A stretch of 64,000 nt of DNA from Fusobacterium perfoetens (GCF_021531595.1 NZ_JADYUD010000003.1:62001-126000), one strand, 5' to 3'. Positions 1 through 9,328 are shown, counted from the stretch's first letter. Numbers and translations are program-made. Notes: generated by a model from the sequence alone, not told the origin.

Positions 1-1260
1 TGTGACATTATGGAAACAGCTATTGATCATGGATTATATACTCGTGGAGGAGGAGGAAACTTCCCTAGAAATGTTTCTCTTTCTGTTTTATCTGGAGTAG
101 AAAAAAATGAGTATTTTGATGTGACTGATTTTGCTCTTAAAACTGGAGAATATTTAATGAGTCAAATCACATCTTATAAACTTCCTAGAAAATTAAAAAT
201 TGCATTTTCTTCAAGTGACAAAGATGATTCAAATGCGACTTTAAATGATCTTGGATTTATGGCTACTATAAAAGACGGAAAACCATATTTCAGAGTCTTT
301 CTTGCTGGAGGACTTGGAGCAAATCCTGGAGTCTCTCTTCATTATAATAACCTTATAGAACCTAAAGATATACTTCACCATGTTGAAGCTATGACACAAC
401 TTTTCATGGCAGAAGGAGATTATAAAAATAAAGCCAAAGCAAGAACAAGATATATTCCAAGAAGAATGGGAACTGATGCTTTCCTTGAATGTTATGAAAA
501 ACATCTTGCACAAGTAAAAGCAGAAAGAAATCTTGATGTAAACATTCCTGTTGTTTTATCTGAAACTTTAGAAAGTTACTCACATAAACTTCCTGAAACA
601 GTTTGTCTTATTCATCAAAGACAAGATAATATGTACACAGTTGTTATACATCCATTAAATGGACAACTTCCTAAAAAAGATTTTGAAAATATAACAGCTT
701 TTCTTGAAAAATATGATATCAAAGAAGTAAGATTAAGTATGAATGAAAGTATGTATGTAAGAAATCTTAATGAAAAACAAGCTGAAGAACTTCTTGATAT
801 TACAAAAGATATAAGAATGAAATCAAAAGTTCAACAAAGTGTAAGTTGTATTGGTATACCAACATGTCAAATGGGTATAGAACAAAGTCAAAAACTTCTT
901 TCAGAAATTCTTGCATACCTTAAAGAAAATAATACTCCTGATGAATATCTTCCTTCTATTCATATTTCAGGTTGTCAAAACTCATGTAGCAGACATCAAA
1001 TTAATGAAATAGGATTTGCAGGAGGAAAAAGAAAAATAGGAGATGCCCTTGAAGATGTCTTTGATTTATATATAGGAGGAATATTCAGCAGAGAAAAAAC
1101 TGAACTTGGAAAAAAAGTTGGAACTCTTATCATGAGACAGATTCCTGAATTTATAAATAACCTTGCTATTGAACTTAATAAAAATGAAATGCCTTTCAGA
1201 GAATATATAAGTACAAAAGAGGACGAATTTAATAAAATTGTTTCTCCATACTTAGTATAA
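1..1260 (+). CDS. Ferredoxin-type sulfite/nitrite reductase (5' end missing)
   Basis: C-terminal part of a siroheme and [4Fe-4S] reductase that reduces sulfite or nitrite with six electrons in the cytoplasm. The four cluster/siroheme cysteines are visible as C-x5-C and C-x3-C; numbered from the Met at base 10 they are C280, C286, C322 and C326. The reading frame is open to base 1 and that Met lies inside a conserved region (a glycine-rich stretch then FPRN), so the true start is outside the window. Sulfite and nitrite enzymes cannot be separated from this part alone. A strong hairpin terminator follows. Confidence 0.85.
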   Translation, partial: CDIMETAIDHGLYTRGGGGNFPRNVSLSVLSGVEKNEYFDVTDFALKTGEYLMSQITSYKLPRKLKIAFSSSDKDDSNATLNDLGFMATIKDGKPYFRVFLAGGLGANPGVSLHYNNLIEPKDILHHVEAMTQLFMAEGDYKNKAKARTRYIPRRMGTDAFLECYEKHLAQVKAERNLDVNIPVVLSETLESYSHKLPETVCLIHQRQDNMYTVVIHPLNGQLPKKDFENITAFLEKYDIKEVRLSMNESMYVRNLNEKQAEELLDITKDIRMKSKVQQSVSCIGIPTCQMGIEQSQKLLSEILAYLKENNTPDEYLPSIHISGCQNSCSRHQINEIGFAGGKRKIGDALEDVFDLYIGGIFSREKTELGKKVGTLIMRQIPEFINNLAIELNKNEMPFREYISTKEDEFNKIVSPYLV

Positions 1261-1288
1261 TCTTCTTTTCACTAAATAAAACAGCAAA

Positions 1289-1328
1289 AAATCTCTTCTT
1301 AAGTTATTTTTTAAGGGGAGATTTTTTT
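1289..1328 (+). terminator. Rho-independent terminator of the reductase gene
   Basis: A 14-bp stem (1289-1302 with 1311-1324, two G-U pairs) closes an 8-base loop and runs into a T-tract, 28 bases after the reductase stop codon. Confidence 0.85.
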
Positions 1329-1329
1329 A

Positions 1330-1358
1330 TTGACTAAATAAGATTTCTGGTATACAAT
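1330..1358 (+). promoter_or_regulatory. Sigma70-type promoter for the EamA transporter
   Basis: TTGACT at 1330-1335 and TACAAT at 1353-1358 are 17 bp apart, and a TG lies just before the overlapping TATACA. It is placed right after the upstream terminator. Confidence 0.65.
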
Positions 1359-1411
1359 CCTACTTATCATGTATATAAAAACAATATATCATTTCAAGGA
1401 GATTAAACACC

Positions 1412-2275
1412 ATGCTTGACAATAAAAACCGTAGCTTACTTCAAATACATTTTGCTGTCCTTCTTTTTGGACTTACTGGAGTATTTGGAAAACTTATTAC
1501 TCTGCCAAGTACAATTTTAGTTTTAGGAAGACTTATTTCTTCTTCATTTTCAATTTTTGCTTATATGAAAATCACAAAGAAAAATATCAGCTTAAAAGAC
1601 AGAAAACATTATCTTTCTTTTTTATTTTTAGGATTTCTTCTAGCTGTGCATTGGACAACATTTTACGAATCAATAAAGCTTTCAACTGTAGCAATAGGAC
1701 TTTTAACATTTTCAACTTTTCCTGTCTTTGTTACTTTTATTGAACCATATTTTTTCAAAGAAAAAATACAGATTTCTGATATTATAACTGCCATTGTTAC
1801 ATTCGTAGGAATATTTTTTGTTGTTCCAGAATTTGAATTTGGAAATGAAATGACCATAGGAGCTCTTCTTGGAATACTTTCTGGATTTACATATGCTTTT
1901 CTTTCTGTACTTAATAGAAAATTTACAAAAGATTATAGTGGAGCTATGATTGCTTTTTATGAACAAAGCATGGCTGCATTATTTTTAATTCCATGTTATT
2001 TTATGACTCAGCCTATTATATCTATTTCAAATATATGGCTTACTATACTTCTTGGAACTATTTTTACAGCTCTTCCTCACACTTTATTTATTGGAGGAAT
2101 GAAATATGTTAAAACTCAGACAGCTGGTATTATAACTTGCCTTGAACCACTATACGGAATTATTTTGGCAGCTGTTCTTATACACGAAATTCCAAATTTT
2201 AAAGTTATTCTAGGAGGAATTATTATTTTAGGAACTGTTCTTTACTCAACTCTGAAATCTAAAAAACAATCATAA
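1412..2275 (+). CDS. EamA/DMT-family transporter
   Basis: Inner-membrane protein of 287 residues with about ten hydrophobic helices arranged as two EamA repeats, the usual length and layout of drug/metabolite-superfamily exporters. These move small metabolites or amino acids; the substrate cannot be told from sequence. An aaggaga ribosome site sits 10 bases before the ATG. It is a single-gene unit with its own promoter and is followed by a long palindromic repeat rather than another gene on this strand. Confidence 0.8.
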   Translation: MLDNKNRSLLQIHFAVLLFGLTGVFGKLITLPSTILVLGRLISSSFSIFAYMKITKKNISLKDRKHYLSFLFLGFLLAVHWTTFYESIKLSTVAIGLLTFSTFPVFVTFIEPYFFKEKIQISDIITAIVTFVGIFFVVPEFEFGNEMTIGALLGILSGFTYAFLSVLNRKFTKDYSGAMIAFYEQSMAALFLIPCYFMTQPIISISNIWLTILLGTIFTALPHTLFIGGMKYVKTQTAGIITCLEPLYGIILAAVLIHEIPNFKVILGGIIILGTVLYSTLKSKKQS

Positions 2276-2292
2276 ATATTATATATATAAAG

Positions 2293-2502
2293 AAAGAGGC
2301 TGTTGCACTTCTTAATTTATAAAAATAAAATTTTAGAATATTGAAAATATTTTTGTAATTTATGCAGTGAGTTGAACGCTGAAAAATGACATGTTTAAGG
2401 ACAAAGTCCGAGTTTGTCATTTTTAGTGAAACAAACAATATAAATAAAAAATATTTTCACAAGATAAAATTTTATTTTTATAGATTTGCAATAGCCTCTT
2501 TT
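2293..2502. repeat. Long near-palindromic repeat, MITE-like (copy 1)
   Basis: About 210 bp that fold back on themselves almost throughout. The outer arms (2293-2335 and 2463-2502) match over about 40 bp (agaggctRttgca ... taaaaataaaatttta). The inner arms also pair, and the tip at about 2399-2409 is GGAC-AAA-GTCC. The central 60 bp (about 2372-2430) is recognisably the same sequence as the core of the element at 14842-14985. It has no ORF. It sits between convergent genes and could also end transcription. Confidence 0.75.
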
Positions 2503-2511
2503 TATATTCAG

Positions 2512-3087
2512 CTATAATTTTTTATCTTCTTCTGTAATAGCTCTTATTACTTTGCAAGGATTTCCTACTGCTACTGAATTACTTGGTATATCTTTAACTA
2601 CAACACTTCCTGCACCAATAACAACATTATCTCCTATAGTCACACCAGGCATTACATGAACTCCTGCTCCTATCCATACATCATTTCCAACAATTATAGG
2701 ATAGGCATATTCTAAGCCTTCATTTCTTCTTTCTGAATCAATAGGATGTCCTGCTGTATAAAATCCACAATTTGGAGCTATAAAAACATTATCTCCAAAT
2801 ATCACTTTTGCTCCATCCAAAATAACCATATTGTGATTTGCAAAAAAATTATCTCCAACTTCTATATTATAACCATAATCACACCAAAAAGGAGAAACGA
2901 TAGAAAAATTTTCTTTTGTTTTTCCAAAAAGTTTTTTTATAATTTTCCTTTGATTTTCTAAATCTGAAGGTTTTAATTGATTATATTCATAGCACAAATC
3001 CTTTGCTATTATTCTTTCTTTTATTAATTCTTCATCGTAATTTGCGTTATATAGCATTTTATTTTTCATCTTTTCTTTTTCTGTCAC
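2512..3087 (-). CDS. Maltose/galactoside O-acetyltransferase-like
   Basis: Cytoplasmic left-handed beta-helix (LbH) acetyltransferase of 191 residues that would move acetyl from acetyl-CoA to a sugar. The N-terminal MTEKEKM...LYNA motif typical of Maa/LacA, hexapeptide repeats and the histidine of the TAGHP motif are present. I place the start at a GTG (3085-3087) preceded by aaaggagg at good spacing; that codon begins exactly the family N-terminus. A longer reading frame to 3135 would overlap the upstream gene and is not supported. The acceptor sugar is unknown. Confidence 0.85.
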   Translation of the reverse strand: MTEKEKMKNKMLYNANYDEELIKERIIAKDLCYEYNQLKPSDLENQRKIIKKLFGKTKENFSIVSPFWCDYGYNIEVGDNFFANHNMVILDGAKVIFGDNVFIAPNCGFYTAGHPIDSERRNEGLEYAYPIIVGNDVWIGAGVHVMPGVTIGDNVVIGAGSVVVKDIPSNSVAVGNPCKVIRAITEEDKKL

Positions 3088-3106
3088 AAAAAGCCTCCTT
3101 TTAAAT

Positions 3107-4213
3107 CTATATAATTTTTTTATAAAATTTTCCATCTTTAAACAGATATATTCTGTTTGGATGAGACGGAGAATATCTTATCTCTATTTCTTCTCCATTT
3201 AACTCTTTTAAAGTATCATCTCTGTAAACTCTGTTTTTAAATCTCACTGATGAAAGACTCACTTTTCTTTTTGAGGGTATAAGAAAACAATCCAACTCTC
3301 TGAAAATTTTTCCCTCTTCCAAACTGTCTGTATATGGCTTTGTACTGTATTTCCCAGAGTCAAGATATATATATGAATTTATAAATTCCTCAACCTCTTT
3401 CTCATCTACATTTTTTTCTTTTGAAAGATAATATTTATAAATATCTCCCTTAAGAAAATCTATAAACTGATCAATTTTTTTCTCTTCACTTTTGTATTCT
3501 AAAATTTTTATTCCTGTATTATCATAGATATTTTTTACAATCTCTCTGTTTATAACAGTTTCAGAACTTAAAAGAATCTCTTTTGGTTTTATAAAATCTT
3601 TACAGAGAGCAGATACCTTTAAAATAGTTTCTCTGAAAAAATCTAGGATATTATAAATATTTCCTGTTTCATAATATAAAAAATAATTTATTATTTCAAG
3701 AGAAGCCACATCAAAAATAATTAAAAGTCTTGGTACTTTATAGGAACTTTCTTTTTCTTTTATAAGTATGTAAAGAGAAGTTTCCATAGCAGCATATACT
3801 TCATGCTCTTTTTTTATTTTTTTCATATGAAGTCTGCTTGTTTTTTTGAAAAATCCATCAAGATTACCTACAATTCTATAAAAAGTTGGGTAACTTATAT
3901 TATATTCTTTCTTTTCAAGATAATCTCTGCATTTATCGTAAAGTCCTGTAATACTATTTTCTCCACTGTCCCTGTATATTTTTTTAATAATATCTATTCC
4001 CTCATCATCTATTGCTCTGAAAGAATTTTTATCCTGACGCTCTTTTTTATCAAGCCCAAGCATACCTTTTTCTTTATATGCTTTTATCCATCTTTTAAGA
4101 GTAGCATAGGATATATTAGTTTCTTTTTCTATATCTTTCAGCTTTTTTTCTTTTCTTAAAAAAGGCTCAATTATTTTGAATCTTTTTATCTGAGTATCTT
4201 TTTCCGAATCCAT
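3107..4213 (-). CDS. Degenerate Mu/TnsB-like transposase-family DNA-binding protein
   Basis: 368 residues. An N-terminal helix-turn-helix (about 15-60) is followed by an integrase-like core (about 135-265) and a C-terminal beta-barrel (about 315-368, RYSPSHPNRIYLF) as in Mu-type transposases. The expected DDE residues look replaced: the first Asp position is a METS stretch near 143, the DNG position reads SSE (216-218), and the final GxxER region reads KKIDQF. No inverted terminal repeats or partner genes flank it. It reads as a lone gene with a good ribosome site (gagagagga), divergent from the PTS gene. It may be a domesticated DNA-binding protein; function unknown. Confidence 0.55.
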   Translation of the reverse strand: MDSEKDTQIKRFKIIEPFLRKEKKLKDIEKETNISYATLKRWIKAYKEKGMLGLDKKERQDKNSFRAIDDEGIDIIKKIYRDSGENSITGLYDKCRDYLEKKEYNISYPTFYRIVGNLDGFFKKTSRLHMKKIKKEHEVYAAMETSLYILIKEKESSYKVPRLLIIFDVASLEIINYFLYYETGNIYNILDFFRETILKVSALCKDFIKPKEILLSSETVINREIVKNIYDNTGIKILEYKSEEKKIDQFIDFLKGDIYKYYLSKEKNVDEKEVEEFINSYIYLDSGKYSTKPYTDSLEEGKIFRELDCFLIPSKRKVSLSSVRFKNRVYRDDTLKELNGEEIEIRYSPSHPNRIYLFKDGKFYKKII

Positions 4214-4341
4214 AAATGTTCCTCTCTCAAAACCTATATTTCATTGGTATTTCCATTGTACTATAAATATTATTAAAAATCAATCTATATCATTCTTGAA
4301 CTTTTTATTTAAAAAAAGGCTCATTTTATTAGATAAAAAAC

Positions 4342-4370
4342 TTGACTTTTTTATTAAAAATGAGTATCAT
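4342..4370 (+). promoter_or_regulatory. Sigma70-type promoter for the PTS permease
   Basis: TTGACT at 4342-4347 and TATCAT at 4365-4370 with 17-bp spacing, 55 bases before the ATG at 4425. No antiterminator hairpin is seen in the short leader. Confidence 0.7.
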
Positions 4371-4424
4371 TCATTTATAAATAAATTTTAATGAAACAGT
4401 ATATGTTATTATTTAGGAGGGAAA

Positions 4425-5909
4425 ATGAAGGCTTTTGCAGAAATTCAAAAAATAGGAAAAGCTCTTATGACACCGGTGGCAATTCTTCCGGCAGCAGGAC
4501 TTTTCTTAGCATTTGGTAACAAATTAGGAATTCCTTTAATGGAACAGGCAGGACAGATAATATTTACTAATCTACCGCTTCTATTTGCAGTGGGAGCAGC
4601 AATCGGACTTGTGGGAGGGGACGGAGTAGCGGCTCTTTCAGCAGTAGTTGCAATTTTAATAATGAATACAACAATGGGAATTGTTTCTGATGCAGCAGCA
4701 GGGGTTGCAGCAGGAGATATGGCTTATGGTATGGTTATGGGAATACCTACTTTACAGACAGGAGTTTTTGGAGGATTAATTGCAGGAATCATTGCAGCTG
4801 TATGTTATAAAAAATTCTATAAAACAGAGCTTCCTGCATTTCTAGGATTCTTTGCAGGAAAAAGACTTGTTCCTATTATGACAGCACTTCTTGCTTTTCT
4901 TGTAGGACTAGCTATGCCTGTTATTTGGGTTCCTTTCCAAGTAGGACTTGCAAAACTTAGCTATCTTGCAAATGAAACAAATACAAATATCTCAACATTT
5001 ATATTTGGTGTTATAGAAAGATCTCTTATTCCTTTTGGGCTTCACCATATTTTCTATGCTCCTTTCTGGTATCAGTTTGGTGAATATACAAATGCAGCAG
5101 GACAAGTGGTAAGTGGAGATCAAGCTATATGGTTTGCTATGCTTAGAGATGGAGTTACAAACTTTACAAGTGTAACTTATTCTGGAGCAGGGAAATTTTT
5201 AACAGGAAAATATCCATTTATGATGTTTGGACTTCCAGCAGCAGCTCTTGCAATGTATCATGAAGCTAAAACAGAAAATAAAAAAATGGTTGGAGGAATT
5301 CTATTTTCAGCAGCTCTTACATCTTTCCTTACAGGAATAACAGAGCCTCTTGAGTTCTCATTCCTTTTTGTTGCACCTGTTCTTTATGGAATCCATTGTA
5401 TTTTTGCAGGACTTTCATTTATGCTTATGAATATGTTTGCTGTAAGAATCGGAATGACTTTTTCAGGAGGGCTTATTGACTACATCGTATTCGGTGTCCT
5501 TCCAGGAACAAGTGGATTTGAAAACCATTGGTATATGGTAATTATTGTAGGACTTATCTTCTCTGTAATTTATTATTTTGGTTTCAGATTTGCTATAAGA
5601 AAATTTAATCTTATGACTCCAGGAAGAGAAGAAGCTAAAAAAGAGCAAACAGATGTAAAAGTTGATGGAAATGAACTTGCTGTTCTTGTTCTAAATGCTC
5701 TTGGCGGAAAAGAAAATCTTGTTTCTCTTGATGCTTGCATCACAAGACTTAGAGTAGAAGTTAAAGACACAGGAAAAGTTGACGATAAAGAGCTTAAAAA
5801 ATTAGGAGCTTCAGGAGTATTAAAAGTTGGGGCTAATGGAGTTCAAGCAATTTTTGGTTCAAAAGCACAGTTTATTTGTAATGATCTTAAATCAATGACA
5901 GGAATTTAA
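4425..5909 (+). CDS. Glucose-family PTS EIICB permease (PtsG-like)
   Basis: Inner-membrane phosphotransferase permease of 494 residues that imports and phosphorylates a hexose, probably glucose. The EIIC domain (about 1-395) carries the conserved [10 protein letters not shown] motif and a [10 protein letters not shown] stretch shared with E. coli PtsG. The EIIB domain (about 415-494) has the phospho-cysteine C438 in DACITRLRV. There is no EIIA domain, so phosphate must come from a separate EIIA. An aggagg site precedes the ATG. It is monocistronic, with its own promoter and terminator. N-acetylglucosamine or glucosamine remain possible substrates. Confidence 0.85.
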   Translation: MKAFAEIQKIGKALMTPVAILPAAGLFLAFGNKLGIPLMEQAGQIIFTNLPLLFAVGAAIGLVGGDGVAALSAVVAILIMNTTMGIVSDAAAGVAAGDMAYGMVMGIPTLQTGVFGGLIAGIIAAVCYKKFYKTELPAFLGFFAGKRLVPIMTALLAFLVGLAMPVIWVPFQVGLAKLSYLANETNTNISTFIFGVIERSLIPFGLHHIFYAPFWYQFGEYTNAAGQVVSGDQAIWFAMLRDGVTNFTSVTYSGAGKFLTGKYPFMMFGLPAAALAMYHEAKTENKKMVGGILFSAALTSFLTGITEPLEFSFLFVAPVLYGIHCIFAGLSFMLMNMFAVRIGMTFSGGLIDYIVFGVLPGTSGFENHWYMVIIVGLIFSVIYYFGFRFAIRKFNLMTPGREEAKKEQTDVKVDGNELAVLVLNALGGKENLVSLDACITRLRVEVKDTGKVDDKELKKLGASGVLKVGANGVQAIFGSKAQFICNDLKSMTGI

Positions 5910-5937
5910 TTCACAACAACTTAATATAGTCTTTTTT

Positions 5938-5973
5938 ACAAAAAGAGGTTAAAATTTTTTAATCTCTTTTTTT
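5938..5973 (+). terminator. Rho-independent terminator of the PTS permease gene
   Basis: A stem of about 12 bp (aaaagaggtta with its complement at 5959-5970) is followed by seven T residues. Confidence 0.8.
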
Positions 5974-5997
5974 GTATAAAAATTTAATAAAATTTTT

Positions 5998-6025
5998 TTG
6001 AAAAATCAAATTTATATAGTATACT
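5998..6025 (+). promoter_or_regulatory. Sigma70-type promoter of the 6.1-9.8 kb cluster
   Basis: TTGAAA at 5998-6003 and TATACT at 6020-6025 with 16-bp spacing. Transcription would start near 6032, ahead of the leader hairpin at 6078-6140. Confidence 0.65.
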
Positions 6026-6068
6026 TATACTAAGTTAAATAAATTATAAAGTTTTATACTCTAACAAC

Positions 6069-6140
6069 AAAGGGGTGATGCTTATGACATTAGTTATTTT
6101 TTGAAAAAATCAAAAAACAATTTTGTCATGAGCATTTTTT
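6069..6140 (+). promoter_or_regulatory. Leader hairpin/terminator enclosing an 8-codon reading frame
   Basis: A 12-bp stem (6078-6089 with 6124-6135, one G-U pair) is followed directly by seven T residues, so it looks like an intrinsic terminator between the promoter and the first gene. The 5' arm holds ATG codons at 6078 and 6084 behind an aaagggg ribosome site. The frame 6078-6104 encodes MLMTLVIF and stops in the loop, where a second small stem (ttttttga/tcaaaaaa) forms. This is compatible with translation-controlled attenuation. Confidence 0.5.
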
Positions 6141-6162
6141 TATTATGTAAGGAGCTGATAAT

Positions 6163-6633
6163 ATGACAACTTTAATAGGTATTATATTAATTTCAATTGG
6201 AAGTTTTAATATTTTTCAATACAATAAAGCTGTTGAGGGAAATTTTTATATCACAGGAACTCTTGTAAGGTATAACTACTCTCCAAGTTTTAATAAACAT
6301 TATCCTGTTTTTAAATATGTTGTAGACGGAGTAACTTATGAAGAAGAATATAGAGGAATATATAACAGCAAAGCAAGAGAAGAATTAAAAAATACAAATA
6401 TTGATGAAATGCCTGAGAAAACCAGAAAATTTATGAAAAAAATAAAAGATATTAATTTGACAGAATATGAAGTTGGAAAAGATTACAGACTTTTAGTTAG
6501 TAAATATAATCCAAAGGAATATTGGATTGCAGAAGATGGAGCTAACAAAGGCAGAGAATATATTTTGATAATTATAGGAGCAGTCTTTTTAGGAATTTCA
6601 ATTATTAGGAAAATATTTAACTTTATTTTTTAG
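6163..6633 (+). CDS. DUF3592-like membrane protein
   Basis: 156 residues with one hydrophobic helix at each end (about 1-18 and 130-155) and a soluble middle. The middle shows the DUF3592 pattern: a tyrosine/proline-rich YPVFKYVVDGVTYEEEY strand followed by YEVGKDYRLLVSKYNPKEYW. The function of this family is not known. It is the first gene of a same-strand run of five envelope or secreted proteins (to 9847), 16 bases before the next gene. The ribosome site is aaggag. Confidence 0.6.
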   Translation: MTTLIGIILISIGSFNIFQYNKAVEGNFYITGTLVRYNYSPSFNKHYPVFKYVVDGVTYEEEYRGIYNSKAREELKNTNIDEMPEKTRKFMKKIKDINLTEYEVGKDYRLLVSKYNPKEYWIAEDGANKGREYILIIIGAVFLGISIIRKIFNFIF

Positions 6634-6649
6634 AAATGGAGGGCAATTT

Positions 6650-8044
6650 ATGAAAATAAAAATGATACTAGGAGTAATTTTATTAGTTGGAGTTAGTATT
6701 GGAAGTTGTGTTTATAAAAATAGATATTCATTTTTTAAATATCTTCCTACTATTGAAGAAGAACAATTAAAAAATGTAAATGGAAAACTTTGTGATGAAG
6801 ATGGAAAACTTTTTAGTGGAAGAACTAAAAGAGCAAGTGAAGAATATACAGATATTTATTCTTATAAAAATGGAGAGCTTGACGGCTTAAATGTTGTTTA
6901 TTATAAAAATAATATTAAAGAGATTGGTCATTGGAAAGCTGGCAAACAAAATGGACTTTTCCAAATGTACACAGAAGATGGTATCCTTATTGACAGTGAT
7001 ACTTTTAAAGATGGAGAAAGAGATGGACTTACAGAGCAGTTTTATAATGATACAGGAAAATTAAGAGTATCAGCAAATTATAAAAATGGAGTTCTTGATG
7101 GAGAATTTAAAGCATACTATCCAAATGGAAATCTTCAAGGAGAAGTAATTTATAAAAACGGCGAGATGAACGGAGAATATAAAGAATATAACGAAAATAA
7201 AAGTATAAGACTTTCTGGAAACTATAAAAACAACTTACAAGACGGCGAATGGAAATCTTATTTAGAAGATGGTACTTTGGAAACAATAGTAAATTATAAA
7301 GATGGAGAACTTAATGGTTTAAAAGAAGATTATTATAAAAATGGAAATGTATGGATAAGACAAGAATTTAAAAATAATGATTTAGACGGAGTTTATGAGG
7401 TTTATTATGAAAATGGAAATCCACAGCTGAAAGCCAAAATAAAAAATGGACAGACAGTAGAAGAGCAGAGATTTAATCACGATGGCACACCATACAATGA
7501 AAAAGAAAAAATAATAAATGGTACTGTTTCTGATAGTTCTGAGGAAATAACTATAAAAGAGGTTTCTGATGATGAGATTGTAATATCAGAAAACTCAGAG
7601 GATTTTTCAAAAGAACTTGAAAAAGGAATGGAAACATTAGGAAAAGAAGTTGCAAATCCTTTAAGCTCTATGCTTGATGCTGTTGTTATTACAGAACTTG
7701 CATATATTGACCTTATGAACTTTGAAAATATAGAATTTCTTGAAGAAAATTTAGTTTTTAATGAAAATGAGAAAGTTCCATTTAAAAGAAGTTATAAAAA
7801 TGGCATATATGGAGTTAATGTACCTTTTGAAAATAACACTTATCTTTGGGTTGAATTAAAAGAGAACAGCGAGGGAAAACATAGATTATTTGCAGAAAAT
7901 TATGAGAAATTTAAAAAGATAAAAGGAGATAAAAAAATAAATCTTGAAGAACTTATTTTCCCTGCAATAGATGATTACTATAGAGAAAATAATATACTAC
8001 AGAAATTTTTTGATATAACTGTATCTGTGAAAAATCATTCTTAA
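6650..8044 (+). CDS. MORN/YwqK-type repeat protein, membrane-anchored or lipoprotein
   Basis: 464 residues. The N-terminus is hydrophobic and ends GVSIGSC, which could be a lipobox (C21) or a plain signal anchor. Residues about 55-280 are some ten copies of a 21-25 residue repeat of the form YKNGxxDGxxxxYYxNGxL, the MORN_2 repeat named after YwqK. The C-terminal 180 residues are acidic and unassigned. YwqK-type proteins are often labelled antitoxin components, but that role is not shown. It probably acts at the cell envelope, cotranscribed with the flanking small secreted proteins. Confidence 0.65.
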   Translation: MKIKMILGVILLVGVSIGSCVYKNRYSFFKYLPTIEEEQLKNVNGKLCDEDGKLFSGRTKRASEEYTDIYSYKNGELDGLNVVYYKNNIKEIGHWKAGKQNGLFQMYTEDGILIDSDTFKDGERDGLTEQFYNDTGKLRVSANYKNGVLDGEFKAYYPNGNLQGEVIYKNGEMNGEYKEYNENKSIRLSGNYKNNLQDGEWKSYLEDGTLETIVNYKDGELNGLKEDYYKNGNVWIRQEFKNNDLDGVYEVYYENGNPQLKAKIKNGQTVEEQRFNHDGTPYNEKEKIINGTVSDSSEEITIKEVSDDEIVISENSEDFSKELEKGMETLGKEVANPLSSMLDAVVITELAYIDLMNFENIEFLEENLVFNENEKVPFKRSYKNGIYGVNVPFENNTYLWVELKENSEGKHRLFAENYEKFKKIKGDKKINLEELIFPAIDDYYRENNILQKFFDITVSVKNHS

Positions 8045-8063
8045 AGAAGTATAGGAGGAGAAA

Positions 8064-8750
8064 GTGAAAAAATATTTAATGATTATAACTTGTTTTTTAT
8101 TAGTTATTTCTATAAATATATATGGAGCAGCTAAGGAGAGTGAAAATAAGATGATAAAAAATAATTTTGAATTTGGACTTACTATCAATGATACATATTT
8201 TTCTGTTCCAAGTTCATTAAAAAAACTTATTGATGATGGGTGGATTATAAGTAATAAAACACCATATTTTTTAAATCCATTAGTTGGAGAAGATTATTAT
8301 GCTGTGAGAACAGATTGGTCATTATCAAAAGATGGTAAAGGTATTCTAAATGGTGGAAAAATTATCAGACTTTTAGAAAAAAATGGAGTATTTTTAGAAG
8401 TTACAATTGCAAATCAAGATACAGAAAGTGATGAGCCATATAAAAAAATAGAAGATGGAGTAGTTAATTCTATTACTGTTTTTTATGATAAAAAATGTTC
8501 AAACATTAAAATAGATAATAAAGAATTAAGCAGTTTAACACCTGATATTTTATTTAAAGATTATACTCAAAGTGATGGATGGGAACATATCCCAACAAAT
8601 TATAGAAATCACCCTGAATTTGGAGTTTCAACAGAACACACTATTATGAAAATTATAGATAATAACGAAAGAAGTATAACTATCTATTTTGATTTAGAAA
8701 ACAGAGCTTTTAAAGTACGGCTACTAAATCAAACACCTTTAAAAAAATAA
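8064..8750 (+). CDS. Secreted protein of unknown function
   Basis: 228 residues beginning with a clear signal peptide (cleavage after IYGA, about residue 22). I take the GTG at 8064 as start because aggagg lies 5 bases before it. The mature protein is charged and has no motif I recognise; one central cysteine is present. It lies 19 bases after the MORN-repeat gene, so it is probably in the same transcript and exported to the periplasm or beyond. Confidence 0.55.
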   Translation: MKKYLMIITCFLLVISINIYGAAKESENKMIKNNFEFGLTINDTYFSVPSSLKKLIDDGWIISNKTPYFLNPLVGEDYYAVRTDWSLSKDGKGILNGGKIIRLLEKNGVFLEVTIANQDTESDEPYKKIEDGVVNSITVFYDKKCSNIKIDNKELSSLTPDILFKDYTQSDGWEHIPTNYRNHPEFGVSTEHTIMKIIDNNERSITIYFDLENRAFKVRLLNQTPLKK

Positions 8751-8771
8751 TTTGATAATTATGAAGAAAAA

Positions 8772-9257
8772 ATGAAAAAATTTTTTAAAATAATAATTTT
8801 TTTTATTTTATCTGTTTCCTCTTTTGCAGAATGGAAATTTGATAAAAACTATGATATGATTTTTACTAATTCAATAAAATCAGAGCCATTTCAAAGAGGG
8901 ACTCTTTATATAGGAAAAGGTTCTTATGATGGTATTCTTAATTATCATTCTCTTTATATATTAACAGAGGAATATCCTACTTTTACTGAAGAAACTGCCG
9001 AGGATAAAACACTACAGAAAACAGAAGTAAAATTAGTAACAGAACACCCTATTGAATTTGAACGAATTGGAGTAGTAAACATATATAAACCTAATGAGAT
9101 ATTTATACTTCTTATAGATAATGAAATGGAAATTTTTAAAAAAAGTAAAATTTTAAAAATTATTTATAAGGATAAAAATTTATCTTTTTGCTATATAGAT
9201 TTTGATATAAGAGAATTAGAAAAAGCTATTAAAGAAATTAAAACAAAAAAATTATAA
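8772..9257 (+). CDS. Secreted protein of unknown function
   Basis: 161 residues with a signal peptide (MKKFFKIIIFFILSVSSFA, cleavage near residue 19). The mature part is rich in charged residues and beta-strand-like stretches, with no recognised domain. The ribosome site is weak (purine-rich gaagaaaa), and the start lies 21 bases after the previous stop, suggesting coupled expression with its neighbours. Confidence 0.5.
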   Translation: MKKFFKIIIFFILSVSSFAEWKFDKNYDMIFTNSIKSEPFQRGTLYIGKGSYDGILNYHSLYILTEEYPTFTEETAEDKTLQKTEVKLVTEHPIEFERIGVVNIYKPNEIFILLIDNEMEIFKKSKILKIIYKDKNLSFCYIDFDIRELEKAIKEIKTKKL

Positions 9258-9328
9258 TAAAAAAATTTAAGTATTGTAAATATTGAATTTACTTTAATAA
9301 AAGAATTGACAAATAAGGAGGAGAAAAT

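Noticed and set aside
3088-3135. N-terminal extension of the acetyltransferase
   Set aside because: It overlaps the upstream gene, while the GTG at 3087 has a strong ribosome site and starts at the family N-terminus.
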